Source: Lolium rigidum (lineage: Eukaryota > Streptophyta > Magnoliopsida > Poales > Poaceae). From it: a stretch of 64,000 nt of DNA. Within the stretch, counting starts at the first letter, position 1. Every line of letters starts with the position of its first letter. Location: NCBI RefSeq assembly GCF_022539505.1, contig NC_061512.1:252294510-252358509 (forward strand), in the 5' to 3' direction. The notes under the pieces were generated by a model. That model saw only the letters and a list, made by a program, of their open reading frames with translations, was not told the origin of the DNA and made no database searches. Both the position numbers and the translations under genes were made by a program. Below, one piece after another: positions 32,430 through 44,799 of this stretch.

Positions 32430-34101
32430 ATGTCTTCTACGACTCCGCCTCCAACCTCCGAGCCAATCATGGCAACCCCAATTGCCTCCGCCCCTCCTCC
32501 CTTCGTCCCAGTCCGACTGGATCCTTCCAAGGATTTCGGCAAGGATGTCGAGGGGACCTCTGCTAACCCGGAGAAAACCTCAGGGGCGGATTAAGCGGAG
32601 CATAAGGCGGAAGAAACAGCCGCCAAAAAGTCCAAAGCTCGTCAGCGAGATTCTGAAGCTAAGGGGAAATGGTGGCCCTGCACCACCACCGAGATGGAAC
32701 TCAAGAACCTCGAGGCGGAAGGCTTCCTGAAGCCCGGATCCTGGCGAACAGTTCCGGGTTCTCTGGCTCCAGCCCCCCAGGATGGCGAGATGGTGGTGAC
32801 CAAGGCGCTGGTGGAACGCGGTTTCTCCTTTCCGCCATCAGATTTCTTCTCGGAAATCCTGAAGGCATATGGACTCCAGCCCCACAACATATTGCCAAAC
32901 AGTGTCTTGGCGATCAGCAACCATGTCACTCTATGCGAGGGCCATCTCCGGATATCTCCTGAACTTCCTCTATTTCAATATTATTTCTCCGTCAAGAAGG
33001 AGAAGATCCGACAGACCTCCGAGTTGGCCACTTGCGAGTCCATCACGTTAATGCTCCGCCCGGGCCGCGTCTACCCCCCCAACCGACTGCCACGAATCCG
33101 CGCGGTACTGGTCCTGGGGTTTCTTCTATCTGAACGACGTCTCCGACCCAGCGAGCGAAAAGATGCTGCCGCCCTTCAAGAACAGCCCCGCCAGCGAGAC
33201 TTCGGCTTGGACTCAATGTCCTCATCTTTCCGAGTCGCCTCAGCTGACTCGGGCAGTTAGGCGGATCTGCAAGCTGACGGAGGAAGGCCTGACGGGGAAG
33301 GACCTTACCATGTCCTGGTTCACCAAGCGGATCCAACCACTTCAGCATCGGGACCGCTTGATGTTCCAATACACGGGGCGTGACGATCCGATGCGCGCTT
33401 CCAAGGACAACCTTTCCGCCGACGCCATCGACAAGCGGATCCGGCTCCTCATCAAAATTCCGCGCGATCTTCATGTTCACGTGTGTAACAAGGACATGCA
33501 TATCGACGGCTCCGGGACCGCGGTATGTTGTCTTGTTTCAACTGCTGATTCATTTACAACCAAAATTTTGTCTAAGTGTTGGCTCATTGTCATAGCTCGA
33601 GGCCCTCGAGGAAGGTGATCTCGGAACTCTTCTCCGAGCCCCTCAAACGGGCAACACTGATCCGGAAGCCGCGTCGGAGGCGGAGGCTCCCGAGGTCCCG
33701 CGCCCCTCCAAGAGAAAGAGGGCTGCTCCCGCCAGCCCCGCAGCCAAACGCGCCCGCGAGGTGCTTAGCACCGCGGCTACCCGTAAGGCGGAGGCGGAGA
33801 AGAAGCGCCTCAAGCTAATCGACACCAGCAACAGAGCCCAACCTGACATTCATCATTTCTTCAAACCTTCCGGGTAAGTGCTCGATTTCCGAATTTAAAT
33901 CCCTCTGTCACCATGGATCGGCACTTAGTCATTATGCCTTTTCCTTTTTCGCAACAGAAGCTCCGGAAGCCAGCCCCCCAAGGCCCCTAAGGCCCCCAAG
34001 AAGAGAACCAAGCCATCTCCGGCTTCCATACCAGTCACACCAGAGGTCGAGGTTCCTCCCAAGGCCTCCTCCACCGTCAAGCCGGATCCCAAGGACGTCA
34101 T
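32430..34101 (+). pseudogene. Antisense ORF (aORF) of the Tat element, 5' exons (putative gypsy-type transposon domain)
   Basis: This plus-strand gene is opposite to pol. It starts at ATG 32430 with a Pro/Thr-rich N-terminus. The core at about 32695-33520 (LEAEGFLKPGSWR, FFSEILKAYGLQPH, YYFSVKKEKIRQT) resembles the plant putative gypsy-type transposon / transposase-28 family, which has no proven activity. A basic KRKRAAP region follows. Introns with consensus sites: 33523-33595 and 33874-33957; the frame closes across both. Damage: in-frame TAA in the GAD-stop-AEHK context near 32592, and a one-base insertion after the C run near 33077. It is cut at 34101 by the Athila-like insertion and resumes at 48225. 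Confidence 0.75.
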
Positions 34102-35599
34102 TGATGTCTACGCCCCCTCCTTTTCCTGTAGACAGTGTTGGGCCTCCAAGAGCAGAGGTTTGTAGAACAGCAGCAAGTTTTCCCTTAAGTGGATCACCCA
34201 AGGTTTATCGAACTCGGGGAGGAAGAGGTCAAAGATATCCCTCTCATGCAACCACCGCAACCACAAAGCAAGAAGTCTCTTGTGTCCCCAACACACCTAA
34301 TAGGTGCACTAGTTCGGCGAAGAGATAGTGAAATACAGGTGGTATGAATAAGTATGAGCAGTAGCAACGAGTGCCGAAAAATAGCTTGCTCGGCGTGTAG
34401 TTGATGGTGGTAGTATTGCAGCAATGAGTAACGCAGTAGAAACAAGTAAACAAGCAGCGATAGCGATATTTAGGAACAAGGCCTAGGGATTACACTTTCA
34501 CTAGTGGACACTCTCAACATTGATCACATAACAGAATAGATAAATGCATACTCTACACTCTTGTTGGATGATGAACACATTGCGTAGGATTACACGAACC
34601 CTCAATGCCGGAGTTAACAAGCTCCACAATTCAATGTTCATATTTAAGTAACCTTAGAGTGTAAGATAGATCAAAAGACTAAACCAAGTACTAACATAGC
34701 ATGCACACTCGTCACCTTCATGCATATGTAGGAGGAATAGATCACATCAATACTATCATAGCAATAGTTAACTTCGCAATCTACAAGAGATCATGATCAT
34801 AGCATAAACCAAGTACTAACACGGATGCACACACTGTCACCATTACACCGTGCAGGAGGAATAAAACTACTTTAATAACATCACTAGAGTAGCACATAGA
34901 TAAATTGTGATACAAAACTCATATGAATCTCAATCATGTAAAGCAGCTCATGAGATTATTGTATTGAGGTACATGGGAGAGAGATGAACCACATAGCTAC
35001 AGCGGAGCCCTCAGCCTCGGGGGTGGATTACTCCCTCCTCATCATGGAGGCAGCGATGGCGGTGAAGACGGCGGTGGAGATGGCTCCGGGGGCAATTCCC
35101 CGTCCCGGCAGGGTGCCGGAACAGCGACTTCTGTCCCCCGAATTGGACTTTCGCGATGGCGGCGGCTCTGGATGGTTGTCTCTATTTTCGTCGAACCCCC
35201 CGAGATTTTTAGGTCAGGGACGATTAAATAGGCCGAGAGTCGGAGTCGGAGGGGCCACGGGGTGCCCACACCATAGGGGGGCGCGCCCCCCCTTGGGCCG
35301 CGCCGCCCTGGGGTGTGGGGCCCCCCTGGCACCCCTCTGGCCTTTCTCCGGTGCTTTGGAAGCTTCACGTATTTCTAAGACTTTCGGTGTTGATTTCGTC
35401 CGATTCCGAAAATATTTCCTTACTAGGATTTCTGAAACCAAAAACAGCGAGAACAACGACAGCGGCCTTTCGGCATCTCGTCAATAGGTTAGTTCCGGAA
35501 AACGCATAAAAATGATATAAAGTGTGAACAAAACATGTTGGTATTGTCATAAAACAAGCATGGAACATCGGAAATTATAGATACGTTGGAGACGTATCG
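34102..35599 (-). repeat. 3' LTR of the Athila-like element
   Basis: 1498 bp. The left boundary is fixed by the TSD and the right by the PPT. The last base is G where the other LTR has A. Small indels distinguish it from the right LTR. An open frame near 34984-35487 is shared by both LTRs but shows no domain. Confidence 0.88.
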
Positions 35600-35616
35600 G
35601 CATCCCCAAGCTTAGT

Positions 35617-38191
35617 TCCTACTCGTCCTCGAGTAGGTAAACGATAAAAGATAATTTCGAGGTGACATGCTACCAACATAATCTTAATCATACCATTGTA
35701 AAGCATATGAGATGAATGCAGCGATTCGAAACAATGTAAATGCAATGAGTAAACAATTGAATCATATAGCAAAGACTTTTCATGAATAGTACTTTCGAGA
35801 CAAGCATCAATAAGTCTTGCATAAGAGTTACCCATAAAGCAATAAATTCTTAGTAAAGGTATTGAAGCAACACAAAGGAAGATTAAGTTTCAGCGGTTGC
35901 TTTCAACTTGTAACATGTATATCTCATGGATATTGTCAACATAGAGTAATATAATAAGTGCAATATGCAAGTATGTAGGAATCAATGCACAGTTCACACA
36001 AGTGTTTGCTTCTTGAGGTGGAGAGAGATAGGTGAACCGACTCAACAATAAAAGTAAAAGAATGGTCCTTCAAAGAGGAAAGCATCGATTGCTATATTTG
36101 TGCTAGAGCTTTTATTTTGAAAACATGAAACAATTTTGTCAACGGTAGTAATAAAGCATATGTATCATGTAAATTATATCTTACAAGTTGCAAGCCTCAT
36201 GCATAGTATACTAATAGTGCCCACACCTTGTCCTAATTAGCTTGGACTACCGGATCATCACAATGCACATGTTTTAACCAAGTGTCACAAAGGGGTACCT
36301 CTATGCCGCACGTACAAAGGTCTAAGGAGAAAGCTCGCATTGGATTTCTCGCTATTGATTATTCTCAACTTAGACATCCATACCGGGACAACATAGACAA
36401 CAGATAATGGACTCCTCTTTTATGCATAAGCATGTAACAACAATTAATAATTTCCTCATATGAGATTGAGGATATATGTCCAAAACTGAAACTTCCACCA
36501 TGGATCATGGCTTTAGTTAGCGGCCCAATGTTCTTCTCTAACAATATGCATGCTTAACCATAAGGTGGTAGATCGCTCTTACTTCGGACAAGACGAACAT
36601 GCATAGCAACTCACATGAAATTCAACAAAGAGTAGTTGATGGCGTCCCCGGTAAACATGGTTATCGCACAACAAGCAACTTAATAAGAGATAAAGTGCAT
36701 AATTACATATTCAATACCACAATAGTTTTTAAGCTATTTGTCCCATGAGCTATATATTGCAAAGGTGAATGATGGAATTTTAAAGGTAGCACTCAAGCAA
36801 TTTACTTTGGAATGGCGGAAAATACCATGTAGTAGGTAGGTATGGTGGACACAAATGGCATAGTGGTTGGCTCAAGTATTTTGGATGCATGAGAAGTATT
36901 CCCTCTCGATACAAGGTTTAGCCTAGCAAGGCTTATTTGAAACAAACACAAGGATGAACCGGTGCAGCAAAACTCACATAAAAGACATATTGAAAACATT
37001 ATAAGACTCTACACCGTCTTCCTCGTTGTTCAAACTCAATACTAGAAATTATCTAGACCTTAGAGAAACCAAATATGCAAACCAAATTTTAGCATGCTCT
37101 ATGTATTTCTTCATTAATGGGTGCAAAGCATATGATGCAAGAGCTTAAACATGAGCACAACAATTGCCAAGTATCACATTACCCAAGATATTTATAGCAA
37201 TTACTACATGTATCATTTTCCAATTCCAACCATATAACAATTTAACGAAGAAGAAACTTCGCCATGAATACTATGAGTAGAGCCTAAGGACATACTTGTC
37301 CATATGCAACAGCGGAGCGTGTCTCTCTCCCACACAAGCATGATGTAATCCAATTTATTCAAACACAAACAAAAATAAAAGCATACAGACGCTCCAAGTA
37401 AAGCACATAAGATGTGACCGAATAAAAACATAGTTTCAAGAGAAGGAACCTGATAATTTGTCGATGAAGAAGGGGATGCCTTGGACATCCCCAAGGTTAG
37501 ACGCTTGAGTCTTCTTAGAATATGCAGGGGTGAACCACCGGGGCATCCCCAAGCTTAGAGCTTTCACTCTTCTTGATCATAGTATATCATCCTCCTCTCT
37601 TGACCCTTGAAAACTTCCTTCACACCAAACTTCTCATAAACTTCATTAGAGGGGTTAGTACATAATCAAAAACTCACATGTTCAGAGGTGACACAATCAT
37701 TCTTAACACTTCTGGACATTGCTCAAAGCTACTGGAAGGTAATGGAACAAAAAAATCCACCCAACACAGCGAAAGAAGCGATGCGAAATAAAAGGCAGAA
37801 TCTGTCAAAACAGAACAGTCCGTAAAGACGAATTTTTAATAAATACTTCCGTTGCTCAGATCAGAAAACTCAAAACTAATGAAAGTTGCGTACATATCTG
37901 AGGAACACGCACGTAAATTGACATATTTTTCTGATTTTTCTACAGAGAAAACAGCCCAGATTCGTGACAGATAGAAATCTGTTTCTGCGCAGAAATCCAA
38001 ATCTAGTATCAACCTTCGATTAGAGGCTTCACTTGGCACAACAAAACACAAAACTGAGATAAGGAGAGGTTGCTACAGTAGTAAACAACTTCCAAGACAC
38101 AAATATAAAACAAAGTACTGTAGCAAAATAACACATGGGTTATCTCTCAAGAAGTTCTTTCTTTATAGCCATTAAGATGGGCTCAGCAGTT
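35617..38191. other. Internal non-coding DNA of the Athila-like element
   Basis: AT-rich. The phrase GCATCCCCAAGCTTAG recurs near 35600, 37486 and 37543. No ORF with retroelement motifs. Confidence 0.6.
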
Positions 38192-38333
38192 TTAATGATG
38201 CACTCGCAAGAAATTGTATTTGAAGCAAAAGAGAGCATCAAGAGGCAAATTCAAAACACATTTAAGTCTAACGTGCTTCCTATGCATAGGAATCTTGTAA
38301 ATAAACAAGTTCATGAAGAACAAAGTAACAAGC
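38192..38333 (-). pseudogene. C-terminal part of the Athila-like element ORF
   Basis: Minus-strand continuation of the ORF that starts at 46471. Across the CAAGC duplication the frame is preserved, runs through a hydrophobic stretch and a basic HRKHVRLK segment, and stops at 38192. Confidence 0.7.
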
Positions 38334-39494
38334 TGTTGCGGTCAAAACCCACCGGCGGGCAGCGACGGGCAACACAGTAGAGCCGGGAACAACTTAGGGC
38401 TGCGGCTGGCCCTGGTCCCTCCGAGCGACGGCCCGCAAAGCCTCTGGTACACACGTCCGATGCTGGTGCGAGGGCGTGCCACCTGACCTATACCTGGTCA
38501 GGAAGGTGATGGAGATGCCTCGCTTAGTTTCTCGCATGGCATACACGTAAACATTAAATACGAGCCTCGATCGGCTCTCGGGTTATCCCGTGAATCGGCT
38601 CAAGGAGCCGATCCACCCATGATTCGTACGAGGTGCACGAATATATGGTGGTCCTGCTTGATCAAGATAAAGCTAATGCGATCTACGACGATTTAGGGTT
38701 TTCACCGCATAATCGGATCGTCCTACTCACGATTGGGCCTCGTGGCCACGCACGGTGATCGTAAGCCGATCCTAGACAAGGCCTAAAAACCAACACGAGG
38801 TTGATCCCCGGAACATCCTGTCTAGGGCTAGCAAACGACACCCTACGTGCCGCTGGATCCTCCAACCCTTTGTAAGGCCTAACTATTGCAGATATTAAAC
38901 TAATCCTTGAAGAACAAGGAGCAACCGTAACGGATCGGATCTACTAAATAATGATCAAGCGGGGTGCCACCCCCACACCTAAGATAGGTGTGAGGGCGGC
39001 TAGATATGCAAGGGTTGCACTACGATAGCATATGATACGAAGAACAATGCTAACCCTAACATATCTAAGATAACTACGTTGCTCGCCATCAAAAAGGCTT
39101 CGATACGAGCAACGCATGAACAACATAAAGCTTGTGCTGCCTAGATCGCAAGATGCGATCTAGGCAGCATGATGCTTACCGGTAGAAACCCTCGAGACGA
39201 AGGAGTTGGCGATGCGCCGAGATTGATTTGTGGTTGAACGTTGGTTGTTGTTTATTCCATAAACCCTAGATACATATTTATAGTCCAGGGGACTTTCTAA
39301 CGTGGGAATAATCCCCACCGTGCACGAGACAAACTCTACCTAAACGACACGTATCCTACTATATTACAGATACAAGGGCCAACTAGCCCAAACTTTGCAT
39401 AACAGGCCGATTCACGTATTTCTTCCATGTATATTCTTCAAATCCAATCTTGATCGCGGCCCACCTCTGACTCGGTCAAACTCTGGTGATAACA
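38334..39494 (-). repeat. 3' LTR of the non-autonomous element
   Basis: TGTTGCGGTC...GTGATAACA, 1161 bp, nearly identical to 44800-45960. It contains a perfect 15-bp-scale inverted repeat, CTGCCTAGATCGCA / TGCGATCTAGGCAG, near 39130-39165, and several ATCGGCT/AGCCGAT words. Confidence 0.92.
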
Positions 39495-39734
39495 CATGCC
39501 CCCCTGGTTTTGGAATTGGTAATTCCAAAATCACTCTGCTTTTTCTTCGTCGGGTCATGTCGTGGCAGAACCGTCGCGGTATCCTTCATCATGATGCCTT
39601 GCCTTCTCAACTTCTCCGCGTGACCTGGCAGTTTTTTTTTTCTTTTAGGCACCACTTCCTCGGAAACTGCTGTGGCATTGAATTTCCACTATATCCCCTT
39701 TTATTTAGTACTCCAAAAGCCCTCCTGCGCCACC

Positions 39735-40260
39735 ATGTCTTCTTCCTCCTCTGCCTCATCGGATCTTTCCACCCAATCCTCCTCCTCTCGCGAGCCGACG
39801 CCGGATCCGAACCCGGCGGAAGTCCACGCGGCCAACACCCGCCGCGCCATTGAGGCCGGGGAGGAGTCTAGCCATGACTTCTCCATCTGGTCAGAGGACG
39901 ACAAGTCCCTGACCGACGGGGAGAGCGACCTCCGTTTCCTCGCCGACGGGGAAACGGAGGAGGAGAGCGATGATGATCGCTTCTCCTGCGACGACTTCAC
40001 CTCCCCTGAGGAGGAGGAGGAGGAGACGGAGGAGGAGGAGGAGGAGGACGACACCCCCTCCGACGAGCCGCCGGCCAAGCGGTTCTGCCCCTGGCCGGGG
40101 AACCTCGGCGACTTCGACGGCCGACGATGACGACGCTGACGAGGAGGATGAGGACAACGAAGGCCCGGTCGGCGGCCACTGGAGCAGCGACGACGAGCCC
40201 GCCGGGAGTAGCGCCGACAGCGGCGACGATGGCGATGACGAGGGCAGTGACGGCCCGTAG
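39735..40260 (+). pseudogene. Acidic antisense ORF of the non-autonomous element
   Basis: From ATG 39735 (MSSSSSASSDLS) on the strand opposite to gag, located between protease and the 3' LTR like the antisense ORF of Tat elements. The product is Ser-rich then extremely acidic (EEEEEETEEEEEEDD at about 40010-40050), with a Lys/Arg-Phe-Cys-Pro-Trp patch, and continues acidic (DDDDADEEDEDNE) to the stop at 40258-40260 in another frame. A one-base frameshift near 40120 separates the halves. I recognise no domain; it could be nucleolar or histone-binding in style, but that is a guess. Confidence 0.55.
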
Positions 40261-41585
40261 ACAGGACTTCTAGCATAGGACCAGTAGTAGTAGATGGGGC
40301 AATGTACCCCCTAGTATTTCCTTTTGAGAGCAATCAGCTCTTTATGTAAGAAATCCTGCTTATCAATGAAGAACTTCTCCTAATTTGATTTTGCCGATTT
40401 CCTTTGAGCTTAAATTAGCAGATTCCCCTTTATACTGACCTTGCCGATTTGTCCCCTTAGCCAATGCTTCATGAGCCGATAGCAACGCATCGGCCCTTTA
40501 AAATCCATCCTTCGATTCTTCAACTGATGATCCTAAGATCTGGTGGATAATGTGGAATCTTCAAGAGGGCCCTTAAATTTCTCCCACCAGTTTCAGCGAT
40601 CCTCTTCTGCCTGCACTCATCATTCTGTGAAGAAGGTTGCCACGAATGATGAGCCGATGATATATCAATCGGCTCCTAAACAGAGCATCTACTGGGCCAG
40701 CTGCCCCCGAGCCTCAACCAAGGCGAGAACACCGACGAGGATGCATAGATCAGACTAAAGGCTTGGAACTCAAATAATTCTGAGGTAGCCACCTTGCCGA
40801 GTCAGCCGCTCTCGACCCCATCGATTGCCTCTTCCCCTGTTGAACCGATGTTGTACGCCAACATTGACCTCTGATAGTACCATTGCAATCGGCTCATTGC
40901 AGCTAAGGAAGCTCTCATTGTTTGCCCCCTCGAGGAAGCAGAAGGCCCCACCTCGGTGAAGCTCTCATTGTTTGAACACGCAGCCAGTAGATCCTGCGTA
41001 GTTATACTAGAGTCGATGGCTGTGCATCGGCTTTGTGTCATAAAAAAATTTTTACTGGCCGATTTTTTCTATCGGCCCCCAATGTTTCACTGCACACAGG
41101 TTCATCTGCACCTGTTCATCTGATTAGATGCCCCCCGAGCCGAATCTGCCAGGTGACTGCAGATATCGGCTTTGTGGTTAGCCAAGGCACTGTATTTGCA
41201 CGTCGGCTCCGCTAGGATTCGTGTTGACTCTCATCCGCCGACGTGACCGCTGCCCAATAGATCAATGTTGAACGTAAGCAGAACTCGTGGTGAAGATAAT
41301 TTTGGCCGATTGCTGAAAATCGGCCTCCATATTGATCGAAACGCTCAATGAAGGTCTTGTAATTTTCCTTCATAGATTTTTTGGGGCCGATCACAAGGAT
41401 CAGCCTCGCCACATTTGCTCATTGGTCTGCTCCAGTTACATGGTCAGACCAGTGGATAAAACCAGCCTAACCCTGCCCTTTGTCACGTCGATGCGCTCGC
41501 AGTCGTCCAAATTGATACCTGAGAGGGGCTCCTGGCCTGCTGCTTCCCACGCGTTCATGCCAGCCCGTTGAAATTTCGGGCTGAG
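40261..41585. other. Non-coding interior rich in GCCGAT/ATCGGC words
   Basis: About 1.3 kb without pol domains. The hexamer GCCGAT or its complement ATCGGC recurs well over ten times, often as close inverted pairs (GGCCGATTTTTTCTATCGGCC at about 41055-41075; GGCCGATTGCTGAAAATCGGCC at about 41300-41325). This is the place where RT and integrase would be expected. Confidence 0.6.
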
Positions 41586-42503
41586 TCATCGGCACCGGAC
41601 GACCTCTACCTCATCTCCATCCCATTGTATTATGCATTGGTGCATCGTGGAGGGAATGCAACGATTGGCGTGGATCCAATCTCTTCCTAACAGAACAGCA
41701 TAGGTGCTCTTGCTATCGACGACGAAGAACGTCGTAGGGATAGTTTTCCTTCCTACGGTCAGATCCACGTTCAGAACACCTTGTGCGTCAGACGCTTGGC
41801 CGTTGAAATCGCTCAATGTCACGTTGGTCTTGATTAGATCCGAGCTAGAGCGTCCCAACCGACGTAGCATAGAGTAGGGCATAATGTTGACTGCCGCTCC
41901 GGTGTCCACCAGCATCTTATTGACAGGCCTCCCATCGATGTAACCTCGCAAGTACAAGGCCTTCAGATGTCTGTAACTTCTTTCTCGTGGCTTCTCAAAG
42001 ATAACCGGCCGTGGGCCGCAGTCAAGTTGTGCCACAGGTGCCTCGTCTAATCCTGGAGCACTGAACTCCGAAGGAAGGATGAACACCATGTTTGTGCCAG
42101 CCGATGTTTCATCATCGGCTTTCCTCTGCTTGGGGCGCCACTCCATTTTCCGTGGACGACCCTCTTCATCCAGGGTTCGCTGAACTTTCGCAGCCAGATC
42201 AGGTCGCGCCTTCCTTAGCGTATGCAGGTATAACCTTTCGGCTTCCTCCAAGCCGCGCAATCGCTGAACCCTGCGCTTTTGGGAACGGCTGAGTCCGTCA
42301 GGGCACCACCTTGGCCGGTGGTACCTGTCTTCTCCTCCTTCTCCCTCGTCTTCTGAATCCTCGAGATCTTCCAAACGAGGGGACTCAGCGCGTTTGCTTT
42401 GTGTTGGGAGAGGTCCTAGATGTTTGAACACGGACACGTTGGCTGCCTCCTTCTTCTTCTGGTTGCATTCTGGGCAATTGCCGATTGTGGGCAATCGGCT
42501 CAT
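41586..42503 (-). CDS. Aspartic protease region of the non-autonomous element
   Basis: 306-codon minus-strand frame. The central catalytic motif VDTGAAVNIMPYS (about 41900) and the hydrophobic GRDW segment near the C-terminus define a retropepsin. The N-terminal third is charged with an ECNQKK-like piece of a degraded zinc knuckle (CPEC). It ends at 41586 without continuing into RT. The active-site Asp is intact. Processing of its own gag would be the expected role. Confidence 0.75.
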   Translation of the reverse strand: MSRLPTIGNCPECNQKKKEAANVSVFKHLGPLPTQSKRAESPRLEDLEDSEDEGEGGEDRYHRPRWCPDGLSRSQKRRVQRLRGLEEAERLYLHTLRKARPDLAAKVQRTLDEEGRPRKMEWRPKQRKADDETSAGTNMVFILPSEFSAPGLDEAPVAQLDCGPRPVIFEKPRERSYRHLKALYLRGYIDGRPVNKMLVDTGAAVNIMPYSMLRRLGRSSSDLIKTNVTLSDFNGQASDAQGVLNVDLTVGRKTIPTTFFVVDSKSTYAVLLGRDWIHANRCIPSTMHQCIIQWDGDEVEVVRCR

Positions 42504-44757
42504 TCCTGAATCCCAGCAGTGTCTGAAGAAGGGGAAGTCCCAATGCCTATCTTCGTCGCCTTGATCCCTTGTCTTTTCCTTGGCACGGCGCTCGTACTCC
42601 TCCTCATCGCGATCATGCCGACGATGTCTTCTGGCTTCTCTAGCCAGACGATCTCTTTCATCATCATCGCCGGATCGTCGGCGTTGGTCATACTCGACTC
42701 ACATACTTGTTGAGGAGGTGATCGAGAGAGGGTCGCCGATATCTTATGTTCTTCACTTCTCCCTCGCGTGACGTAGCGCTTGCCATCATGACGGAGCCGA
42801 TCGCGTGGAGCGGCCTCCTCTCGTGTCCTTGCTGCGAGAGCAGCTGCCCTCGTCTCCATCCTTGCCAGCGTGGTGTCCAAGTCCTACCATGTTGATGCTG
42901 AACGAGGATCCTGGCTGGCAACCTTCAGGGTAAGTGCACTCCACCATGTTAACGGCGGGGAAAGGTTGGGTGTCGACCTTCATGGCGTACTGGTTGAAAA
43001 TCAGACGTCCTTGTTCTATCGCCATTTGGATCTGCTGACGCCACACCCTGCAGTCGTTGGTGGCATGGGAGAGCGAGTTATGCCATTTGCAGTATGGCTT
43101 TCCGTTCAGCTCCTGTATCGTGGGGAATTTGAGACCTTCGGGTATCTTCAACTGCTTCTCCTTGAGTAGGAGGTCGAAGATTTGCTCAGTTTTGGTCACG
43201 TCAAAATCAAACCCCCTGGGCGGACCTGGTGGCTTAACCCATTTGCAGGACACGGGGGTTGCCCCCGAGTCCATTCAGCCACTGCTACCTCTTGATCTCC
43301 CGCGAAACTTCATCTTCCTCTCGCCTCGACCGGGACTACCGCACGCTTGAATTTGTCCCGGTACAAGTCCGGGTGGCGCTGTTCATATGCCGACAGTTTC
43401 GAACCATGTGCGCCGGTGAGGGGTAGTCCGCTTGGGAGGCCATGTCCTTGAGCGGCGCTGCCGGGCCTGCTACCGCCAACTCGATCGCTTCCTTTTCGGT
43501 CACACGAACCGAATAACATCGGTTCCTAAGATTCTCGAAGCGCCGGATGTATTCTGTCACGGTTTCTCCACGCTTCGACGTATTTGTGCTAGATCGGCAA
43601 GGCCGGACTCGGAAGCCTCCGAGTGGTACCGCATATGGAACTGTTCTTCCAAGCTGCTTCCAAGTCCGGATCGAGTCTGGTGGCAACGAGGTGTACCACC
43701 CGAAAGCCGATCCCGTGAGGGACTGTGAGAAGAACCTCACGCGTAGTGGATCCGACAATGAGGCCGTTCCTAGCTGTGCCAAATATCGGCTCACATGCTC
43801 GATGGAGCTGGAACCATCTGATCCACTGAATTTGGAGAAATCAGGAGCCGATATTTAGGTGGTAGCGGGATCAACTCGTACTCGTCGGGGTACGGCTTGG
43901 AATAGCCGATTGCCCTCCTTTTCGGCACCATGCCGAACCGGTCTCTCAGTATGGTACCGATCTGATCCGCTGTGCTGGGCTGCAAGAGTTGAACTGCGAA
44001 GATTCGCCGGGGTGGCGTACTTAGCCAGCCATGCTTGCTTTTCCAGCTCCGAGCCAACTGCAGGAGCTGAGCTCTGGAGGTTCGTCGGGGTGGCATATTT
44101 AGTTAGCCACGTCTGCTTCTCAAGATCTGTTGCCGACGTTCCTCCTGCTTTCCCAGAAGTCCCTGATGTTGCGGCCTGGTTTGTGAGCGCCCAGTTACCG
44201 CAGTCTGGCACGTATGTGCACATGTACCCGTGAGGGATCTCCTTAGGCGCCTCATGCAAGAACTGGCAGTCACTAGGGTCACCACCGATCTTGTAGACGA
44301 CGAATGCCGGTGAATTCGGCACTTCTGGTGCTGCCAACGCAAATGGCAGCGGTGGACGGGACTGGAGTGGCATCTCTCCTTGGTGTGTCCCGAGAGCTGG
44401 TCCTGACGGAGAGTATCGGTGCCTCATGATCTCCTGGATCACCCGGAGAGCGACACGCTCCAGAGTGTTCACCAGGTTCTCGAGTGGCGGTGCGGCGAGT
44501 GAGCCACCAAGTAGTTGATCTCCTGACGTAGGGACCTGGTGCGTTCTTCTGATGGGGCAGAGAGGTCTATCCCATCGAGTGCACCATTAGGCGAGAACCC
44601 CTTCCACCTGATGCCATGTGAACGGGTTCTGTGGAAAGAGCCGATGAGGTCGGCTTCGAGGATTGCTTTGATCTCGTCATACTTCTTCTTGAGCTCGTCG
44701 GTCAGATCCTCGTATGTGACTGGTGTGCCGTCCGCCATCTCAGATGTAGATGGCGCC
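42500..44757 (-). pseudogene. gag of the non-autonomous element, frameshifted
   Basis: Several overlapping minus-strand frames together cover a Gypsy-type gag. The N-terminus is about 44757-44470 (EMADGTPVTYEDL, KKKYDEIKAILEADLIG). A Retrotrans_gag-like core lies at about 43790-43340 (SLTGSAFGWYTSLPPDSI; KRGETVTEYIRRFENLRNRC). At about 43270-42790, PYCKWHNSLSHATNDC is a metal-binding motif. Frame changes occur near 44470-43800, 43340 and 42900, so the reading frame is broken at least three times. Confidence 0.7.
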
Positions 44758-44799
44758 GTGGTTGATGACGAAGCTCGTCCCACCGGGCGTGCCAGAATG

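Noticed and set aside
34984..35487. 167-codon open frame, repeated at 47591-48112
   Set aside because: Part of the Athila-like LTRs; low-quality composition and frames differ between copies.
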